A DNA stretch of 64,000 bases from assembly GCA_027486755.1 (NCBI GenBank), contig JAIXOM010000007.1:1-64000 (forward strand), read 5' to 3'. Below the pieces are notes generated by a model. That model saw only the letters and a program-made list of their open reading frames with translations. It was not told the DNA's origin and did not search any database. This stretch comes from Comamonadaceae bacterium (GTDB lineage Bacteria > Pseudomonadota > Gammaproteobacteria > Burkholderiales > Burkholderiaceae_C). Position numbers and translations under genes: made by a program. Of this stretch, positions 57,801 to 64,000 are shown in pieces (the stretch's first letter is position 1; every line of letters begins with the position of its first letter).

Positions 57801-58466
57801 TTATCGAAGGGTGAAGCTGAAGTGGACGACGATCTCGTTGGCGACGATGTCCCAGCGCGACCACCAGCCCTGGCCTATGCCGTAATCGGCGCGATTGAAG
57901 CCAATGCTGCCGCTAAAGACATCGGGCGCAGAAAGCTTGACCGGCGCCCGGACCTCGCGCGACTGCCCCTTGATCTCAAGCCGGCCCACCGCTTCGAATT
58001 GCTGAGCTGCGATGGGCTTCATGGCTTGCAACACAAAGGTGGCCGTCGGGTGCTCCGCCACATGAAACCAAGGCTGGCCCATCAACTCTTGATTGATCTT
58101 GCTCCAGCCGGTGTCGATGCTGGCCAGATCGATCGTCAAGCTGGCCTCGGCCTGATCGAGCCTGGCGGTGTTCAGGTTCACTCGGGCACTGAAGCGTTTG
58201 AATTGACCGTCCATCTTCAGGCCTAGGGCCTTGTACTCAAAGCGCACACTGCTTTTTTCGGGCACCAGTGCCTCTGAATGGAGAGCCTGCGCCGGCATCA
58301 CCAGGCCCAAACCCCAAGCCAGCCCGAAAGCCAAAACAAAGGTAAGACGGCCAAACCAGGACAGAAGCGTGCGAACGCCCGACCCCAAGCCGCTGACACC
58401 TCTGAACAAAAAACCGCAGCCGCTGGCGGGCAGCGGGCTGGCTTGTGAAGGTTCAGCCTGGGCCAT
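57801..58466 (-). CDS. YceI family protein
   Basis: VRFEYKALGLKMDGQFKRFSARVNLNTARLDQAEASLTIDLASIDTGWSKINQELMGQPWFHVAEHPTATFVLQ. Confidence 0.94.
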   Translation of the reverse strand: MAQAEPSQASPLPASGCGFLFRGVSGLGSGVRTLLSWFGRLTFVLAFGLAWGLGLVMPAQALHSEALVPEKSSVRFEYKALGLKMDGQFKRFSARVNLNTARLDQAEASLTIDLASIDTGWSKINQELMGQPWFHVAEHPTATFVLQAMKPIAAQQFEAVGRLEIKGQSREVRAPVKLSAPDVFSGSIGFNRADYGIGQGWWSRWDIVANEIVVHFSFTLR

Positions 58467-58474
58467 GGCTCTAG

Positions 58475-61400
58475 CTACTCGTAGACGATTTGCGCCAGCC
58501 CCTTGTCAGCCTGGGCCATGGCGCTGGCCAGCGCGGCGTCGGTGGGGTAGATGCGGGCGGCCTCGCCCAGTTGCAGGTCGGCGGTGGCGCCTTCGCGAAA
58601 AATGCTCAGGCGCAGTGGCAGGCCCACCACCCGCTCGCCCTGCTCGGACTGCTCGCGCCGCGCTGGAAAATCACGCAGCAGCCGGCCGATATCGGGCGAG
58701 CTGCCGTTAACAGCCATGCGCAAATACTTGCCGAAGCGGCAACGCGCGCTCTCCAGGTCCCAGATCTGGGCGATCTTGAAGCGAAAGCCACCGGCGAACC
58801 GGTCGGGCTGCAGTGTGCCCTGCACCACGATCAATTCGTCGTCCTTGATCAGGTGCTTGTGGGCGTTGTAGAAAGCCTCGTCGACCGAGGCCTCGACCGC
58901 GGCCGACTTGTCGTCCAGCTTGAACAGCGCCACCTTACCGCGTTGGCCATTGATCATCTTGAAGTCGCACACCACCGCAGCAATCACCTGCGGGTCGCGC
59001 GAGTCGACCAGATCGGCGATGCGCCGCTTGCAAAACTGCCGCACTTCCAACTCGACCTCGTCGAACAAATGCCCCGAGAGGAAAAAACCGAGGGCCAGCT
59101 TTTCAAAGCCCAGGCGGGTGCGCACGCCCCAGGGCGTGGTCTGCACCAACGGCGGCTCCTGATCGCTGGCCGCCTGCGGGTCCATGTCAAACAGGCCGCC
59201 CTGGTTGGCGTTGGCCTGGGCCGCGTTGGCAAACTCAAAAGCCAGATCGATCGAGGCCAGCAGGCTGGCGCGGTTGCGCTGCAGCAGGTCAAATGCGCCG
59301 GCCTTGATCAGGGCCTCGACGGTGCGCTTGTTCAGCCGGCTGCGGTCGACCCGCACACAAAAATCAAACAGCGACTTGAACGGACCGCCAGCTTCGCGCG
59401 CCGCCACGATGGCTGCGATCGCCTGCTCGCCGGTGCCCTTGATCGCGCCCAGACCGTAGCGGATCAACTTGTCACTGACCGGCTCAAAACGGTGCCGACC
59501 GCGGTTGACGTCCGGCGCCTCGAAGGCGATGCCCATGCGCAGCGCATCGGCATACAAGACCTTGAGCTTGTCGGTGTTGTCCATCTCCACCGTCATGTTG
59601 GCGCAGAAGAACTCGGCGCTGTAATGCACCTTGAGCCAGGCGGTGTGATAGGCCAGCAGGGAATAGGCGGCGGCGTGCGACTTGTTGAAGCCGTAGCCCG
59701 CAAACTTTTCCATCAGGTCGAAGACCTCGTCGGCCTTCTTCTCGTCAATGCCCTTTTCTGCCGCACCCTTGCGGAAGATCTGCCGGTGCTCGGCCATCTC
59801 CTCGGCCTTTTTCTTACCCATGGCACGGCGCAGCAAATCGGCGCCGCCCAGGCTGTAGCCGCCCAGCACCTGCGCGGTCTGCATCACCTGCTCCTGGTAG
59901 ACCATGATGCCGTAGGTCTCCGACAGCACCGGCTCGACCAGCGGATGCGGATACTGCACCTCCTCGCGGCCGTGCTTGCGCGCCACGAAGCTGGGAATCA
60001 GGTCCATCGGGCCGGGCCGGTACAGCGCGTTGAGCGCGATCAGGTCTTCGAGGCGGGTAGGTTTGGCGTCCTTGAGCATGCGCTGCATGCCCGGACTTTC
60101 AAACTGGAACACCGCCTCGGTCTGGCCCCGGCTGAACAAGGCGTAGGTGGGCGCATCGTCCAGGGCGATGGCCTCGTAGGAAAAATCAGCCTGCCCCGGA
60201 TGGCGCCGCACGATGAGCTCGCGCGCAATCTCCAAAATCGTCAAGGTGGCCAGACCCAGAAAGTCGAACTTGACCAGACCTATGGCCTCGACATCGTCCT
60301 TGTCGTATTGGCTGACTGCGGCATCGCTGCCTGGCTGCGCGTAGAGCGGACAAAAGTCGGTGAGCTTGCCCGGGGCAATGAGCACGCCGCCAGCATGCAT
60401 GCCCACATTGCGGGTCACGCCTTCGAGCTTTTGCGCCAGCTCGATCAGCATGCGGACATCGTCCTCCCGGCTTATGCGCTCGGCCAGCAGCGGCTCGGCC
60501 TCGGTCGCATAGATGGTCTTATCGCCTTCGGGCTTGGGGTTGGGCGGGTACTGCAGGGTCACCGAGGTGCCCGGCTTGTTGGGAATCAGCTTGGACAGGC
60601 CGTCGCAAAAGCCGTAGGACAGATCGAGCACCCGACCCACGTCGCGGATGGCCGCGCGCGCGGCCATGGTGCCAAAGGTGACGATCTGGCTGACCGCGTC
60701 CATGCCGTACTTGGCCTTGACATAGTCGATCACCCGGTCGCGGTTGCTCTGGCAGAAGTCGATATCGAAGTCGGGCATGGACACCCGCTCCGGATTGAGA
60801 AAGCGCTCGAACAGCAGCTTGTACTGCAGCGGGTCCAGGTCGGTGATCTTGAGCGCATAGGCCACCAGCGAGCCGGCACCCGAGCCCCGGCCCGGCCCGA
60901 CCGGGCAGCCGTTGTTCTTGGCCCAGTTGATGAAGTCCCCGACGATGAGAAAGTAGCCGGGAAAGCCCATCTTGAGAATGACCTCGATCTCGAAGTCCAG
61001 GCGCTGCAGGTACTCGGGGCGCTTTTGCTCGCGCAGCGCCGAATCGGGATAGAGCTTGAGCAGGCGTTCCTGCAGACCTTCATGCGAGGCCTGGCGGAAA
61101 TACTGGTCGATGGGCAGGGGCGCGCCGCCCACCACCGGCGTCGGGTAGTCGGGCAGACGCGGCTTGCCCAGTTGCAAACTGAGGTTGCAACGCTTGGCGA
61201 TTTCCACCGTGTTGGCCAGTGCCGAGGGCAGGTCTGCAAAGGCGCTGGCCATCTCAGCCTGCGACTTGAAATACTGCTGATCGGTGAACTTGCGCTGCCT
61301 ACGGGCATTGCCCAGCACCTCGCCTTCGGCCACGCAGACCCGCGCCTCATGGGCCTCGTAATCTTCGGGGGCCAGAAACTGCGCGGGATGGGTGGCCACC

Positions 61401-61981
61401 ACCGGCAGGCGCAGACGGGCTGCCAGCTGCACCGCCGCCGCCACATGGCGCTCGTCGTCGGCCCGGCCGGAGCGTTGCAGCTCCAGGTAAAACCGGTGGG
61501 GAAAGAGGCTCGCCAGTTGCAGTGCGACATCGGCCGCGCGCGCCTCATCGCCCTGCAGCAGGGCCTGCCCGATGGCGCCGGCCTGCGCGCCCGACAGCGC
61601 AATCAGACCTGCTCCCAATTCCTGCAGCCAGGCCAGCTCAATGACCGCCTGATCGCGCTGCACATTGCGGGTCCAGGCCCGAGTCAGCAACTCGCACAAA
61701 TTCAGATAGCCGCGTTGTTCCTGCACCAGCAGCAAGAGGCGCGTGGGCGGCGCGCCGGCTTCCTTGCCCGGGGTTTGCACCCAGACGTCGGCGCCTATCA
61801 ATGGCTTGAGGCCCGCGCCACGCGCGGCCTTGTAGAACTTGATCGTGGCAAACAGATTGCCCAGATCGGTGATGGCCAGCGCGGCTTGGCGGTCGGCCGC
61901 CGCACGGGCGACCATCTCGTCGACGCGCAAGGTGCCGTCGACCACGGAAAACTCGGTGTGCGTGCGCAGGTGAACAAACAT
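58475..61981 (-). CDS. dnaE: DNA polymerase III subunit alpha
   Basis: MFVHLRTHTEFSVVDGTLRVDEMV (PHP); CPVGPGRGSGAGSLVAYAL; PDFDIDFCQSNRDRVIDYVK; YQEQVMQTAQVLGGYSLGGADLLRRAMGKKK. Confidence 0.99.
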   Translation of the reverse strand: MFVHLRTHTEFSVVDGTLRVDEMVARAAADRQAALAITDLGNLFATIKFYKAARGAGLKPLIGADVWVQTPGKEAGAPPTRLLLLVQEQRGYLNLCELLTRAWTRNVQRDQAVIELAWLQELGAGLIALSGAQAGAIGQALLQGDEARAADVALQLASLFPHRFYLELQRSGRADDERHVAAAVQLAARLRLPVVATHPAQFLAPEDYEAHEARVCVAEGEVLGNARRQRKFTDQQYFKSQAEMASAFADLPSALANTVEIAKRCNLSLQLGKPRLPDYPTPVVGGAPLPIDQYFRQASHEGLQERLLKLYPDSALREQKRPEYLQRLDFEIEVILKMGFPGYFLIVGDFINWAKNNGCPVGPGRGSGAGSLVAYALKITDLDPLQYKLLFERFLNPERVSMPDFDIDFCQSNRDRVIDYVKAKYGMDAVSQIVTFGTMAARAAIRDVGRVLDLSYGFCDGLSKLIPNKPGTSVTLQYPPNPKPEGDKTIYATEAEPLLAERISREDDVRMLIELAQKLEGVTRNVGMHAGGVLIAPGKLTDFCPLYAQPGSDAAVSQYDKDDVEAIGLVKFDFLGLATLTILEIARELIVRRHPGQADFSYEAIALDDAPTYALFSRGQTEAVFQFESPGMQRMLKDAKPTRLEDLIALNALYRPGPMDLIPSFVARKHGREEVQYPHPLVEPVLSETYGIMVYQEQVMQTAQVLGGYSLGGADLLRRAMGKKKAEEMAEHRQIFRKGAAEKGIDEKKADEVFDLMEKFAGYGFNKSHAAAYSLLAYHTAWLKVHYSAEFFCANMTVEMDNTDKLKVLYADALRMGIAFEAPDVNRGRHRFEPVSDKLIRYGLGAIKGTGEQAIAAIVAAREAGGPFKSLFDFCVRVDRSRLNKRTVEALIKAGAFDLLQRNRASLLASIDLAFEFANAAQANANQGGLFDMDPQAASDQEPPLVQTTPWGVRTRLGFEKLALGFFLSGHLFDEVELEVRQFCKRRIADLVDSRDPQVIAAVVCDFKMINGQRGKVALFKLDDKSAAVEASVDEAFYNAHKHLIKDDELIVVQGTLQPDRFAGGFRFKIAQIWDLESARCRFGKYLRMAVNGSSPDIGRLLRDFPARREQSEQGERVVGLPLRLSIFREGATADLQLGEAARIYPTDAALASAMAQADKGLAQIVYE

Positions 61982-62035
61982 GGCGACCATTCTAGGCCGC
62001 CATCCTGTGGACCCGACGCAGAGGCGAGCGGCTTT

Positions 62036-62590
62036 TTAGCGCTTGTAACGCGCAGCCACTTGCGCCACCCGCTCGCCAAAGGCACGGGCAGTTTGCAGGT
62101 CACCGGCAGCCATCTCGCCGGCGCCGGCATCGGCCGGCGATTGGGCGATTGCGCCTGCATAAGAGCCCAGGTAATTGGGGTCGTCGCGGCGGGAGGCTTT
62201 GTTGCTGCTGGGCAAGATGCCCTGGCTGACCCACAGGCCACCATGCTGCATCGACAGGGTGAACAAGTAGGTCAGGGTCGAGCCCTTGTCGCCGTTGATG
62301 GCGGCGCTGTTGGTAAAGCCGGCAAACAGCTTGTCCTTCCAGGCTTGGCTGTACCAGGCTTTGGAGGAGGCGTCGGCAAACTTCTTGAACTGCCAGCTGA
62401 CCGTGCCCATGTAGGTGGGCGAGCCCATGATGATGGCGTCGGCCTGAGCCAGTTGCTCCCAGGCGCTCTCAGCCAGGTTGCCCTCGGCATCAATGGCGAT
62501 CAGCTCCGCGCCAGCCCCCTCGGCCACGGCCTGGGCCATACGCTGGGTGTGGCCGTAGCCGGAGTGGTAAACAACTGCGATTTTGCTCAT
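62036..62590 (-). CDS. Flavodoxin-family NAD(P)H-dependent oxidoreductase (WrbA-like)
   Basis: MSKIAVVYHSGYGHTQRMAQAVAEGA; ADAIIMGSPTYMGTVSWQFKKFAD. Confidence 0.93.
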   Translation of the reverse strand: MSKIAVVYHSGYGHTQRMAQAVAEGAGAELIAIDAEGNLAESAWEQLAQADAIIMGSPTYMGTVSWQFKKFADASSKAWYSQAWKDKLFAGFTNSAAINGDKGSTLTYLFTLSMQHGGLWVSQGILPSSNKASRRDDPNYLGSYAGAIAQSPADAGAGEMAAGDLQTARAFGERVAQVAARYKR

Positions 62591-62732
62591 GACTAACTTC
62601 CTTTAAAAAAACAGGATTGACTCTCGAAGCGGCTGGTGACCGCTTAATGTGGCTGCCCCATCTTTGCTCTCAATGGCTCGGACCCATCGGCGTGGCCCTA
62701 CATCTGGCGCCTGGCAGCAAGTCCGGCGCCGT

Positions 62733-63434
62733 TCAAGCCGCCAGGTCGAACACCAGCACCTCGGCCTGCTGGCCCTGACTCAGGAGCAGCTCGGACTCCG
62801 ACACCAGCTTGGCCGCATCACCGGCCACCAGCGCATGGCCGTTGACACTGAGCTCGCCCCGGATGAGATGCACATAGGTTTTGCGCGCAGGATCCAGCGC
62901 CAGCCGGGCCTGCTCGTCGCCATCGAAGAGACCGGCGTACAGCTTCGCATCTGCATGGACGGTGACCGAGCCCTGGGCGCCGTCGCGGCTGGCCACCAGG
63001 CACAGGCGGCCGCGTTTTTGCGCCGCCTCAAAATGCTTTTGCTCATAGCCCGGGTCTATGCCCAGCTCGGCCGGCTGTATCCAAATCTGCAGGAAATGCG
63101 TCTGCCCCTGCGGGCTGTGGTTGAACTCGCTGTGCATCACGCCACGGCCCGCGCTCATGCGCTGCACATCGCCGGGCAAGATGGCGGTGCCGTTGCCCAT
63201 GTTGTCGCGGTGGGCCAGGGCGCCAGACATCACATAGCTGATGATCTCCATGTCGCGGTGACCGTGGGTGCCAAAGCCGGTGCCCGGCTCGATGCGGTCT
63301 TCATTGATGACCCGCAGCGGCCCAAAGCCCATGTGGGCCGAGTCCTGGTATCCCGCGAATGAAAAAGTATGAAAGGACTTGAGCCAGCCGTGGTCGGCAT
63401 AGCCGCGATCGCCCGAAGGTCGCAAGGTGAGCAT
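62733..63434 (-). CDS. Pirin family protein
   Basis: SFHTFSFAGYQDSAHMGFGPLRVINEDRIEPGTGFGTHGHRDMEIISYVMSGALAHRDNMGNG; RGVMHSEFN. Confidence 0.96.
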   Translation of the reverse strand: MLTLRPSGDRGYADHGWLKSFHTFSFAGYQDSAHMGFGPLRVINEDRIEPGTGFGTHGHRDMEIISYVMSGALAHRDNMGNGTAILPGDVQRMSAGRGVMHSEFNHSPQGQTHFLQIWIQPAELGIDPGYEQKHFEAAQKRGRLCLVASRDGAQGSVTVHADAKLYAGLFDGDEQARLALDPARKTYVHLIRGELSVNGHALVAGDAAKLVSESELLLSQGQQAEVLVFDLAA

Positions 63435-63545
63435 GGGGTGAGCTCCAAAAAATGTCGGCCGCAATAGCCAAGCCCCGTACTTTAGGCCCTACGCCGTGTC
63501 ATTGCATTGAATGGATTTGTCCTCTATATTCGAAATTTTTGATCT

Positions 63546-64000
63546 ATGAAAACACCGCCCGGAGTCGCCGATGTGCTCACCCCCGAGGCCCTGCGCATGC
63601 TGGCCTGCATTGCCGACAGCGGCAGCATGGCCGCGGCAGCGCGCGCGCTGCATCTGGTGCCCAGTGCGCTGAGCTACCGGGTGCGCCAGCTCGAGCAGGC
63701 GCTCGACGTGCTGCTGTTTGACCGCAGCACACGTCAGGCCCGCCCGACCGAGGCCGGCCGCGAGCTGCTGCGCGAAGGCCAACGCTTGCTGCTGGAAATC
63801 GATGCCGTTGCACACCGTGTGCGGCGGGTGGCCACCGGCTGGGAGCCGCAGCTCACGCTGGCGCTCGACAGCGTGGTCTCGCGCACCACCGTGCTCGAGT
63901 TGTGCGAGGCTTTTTATGCGCTGCAGCCACCGACCCGACTCAAGCTGCGCGAAGAAACCCTGTCGGGCACGCTGGCCAGCCTGAGCACGGGCCGGGCCGA
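63546..64000 (+). CDS. LysR-family transcriptional regulator, truncated by right window edge
   Basis: Read by eye from ATG 63546: MKTPPGVADVLTPEALRMLACIADSGSMAAAARALHLVPSALSYRVRQLEQALDVLLFDRSTRQARPTEAGRELL (LysR wHTH); no stop before 64000. Confidence 0.92.
   Translation, partial: MKTPPGVADVLTPEALRMLACIADSGSMAAAARALHLVPSALSYRVRQLEQALDVLLFDRSTRQARPTEAGRELLREGQRLLLEIDAVAHRVRRVATGWEPQLTLALDSVVSRTTVLELCEAFYALQPPTRLKLREETLSGTLASLSTGRA

Noticed and set aside
58490-62596. 1368-aa plus-strand ORF opposite dnaE
   Set aside because: Entirely antisense to the unambiguous dnaE gene (and the WrbA-like gene); low-complexity His/Gln/Arg/Gly-rich composition typical of high-GC shadow ORFs; no recognisable domain.

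Overview
The 64 kb window is chromosomal DNA from a GC-rich betaproteobacterium, probably Burkholderiales/Comamonadaceae-like (inferred from gene content and order). From left to right it contains: (i) a two-partner secretion locus on the minus strand, with a TpsB transporter and a giant FHA-like TpsA that runs off the left edge; (ii) an SDR gene and an XRE/AbiEii-type toxin-antitoxin pair; (iii) a Fap-like (functional amyloid-like) locus with a low-complexity secreted protein, two small secreted proteins, a lipoprotein C39 peptidase, a divergent FapF-like porin and a sigma-54 activator, plus a near-consensus sigma-54 promoter; (iv) a GntR-controlled CoA-thioester catabolic operon with a Bug-family receptor, three acyl-CoA dehydrogenases, a crotonase and a CaiB/BaiF transferase; (v) a small plastic region at 28.2-29.9 kb, where a 121-bp copy of the sigma-54 activator gene and a solitary type I-E-like CRISPR repeat are joined to a 5'-truncated higB, followed by higA, mazEF and tRNA-Ser; (vi) core genes lysC, tilS, accA, cysS, ppiB, lpxH, DUF349, glyA with a ZTP-riboswitch-like leader, nrdR, a minor pilin operon without pilY1, ribD-ribE-ribBA-ribH-nusB, tolQRA without tolB/pal, dnaE, a flavodoxin-like gene, pirin and a LysR gene. 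The most notable items are the chimeric higB/CRISPR-repeat/activator-fragment junction and the Fap-like locus. All family calls come from reading motifs by eye; no searches were run.
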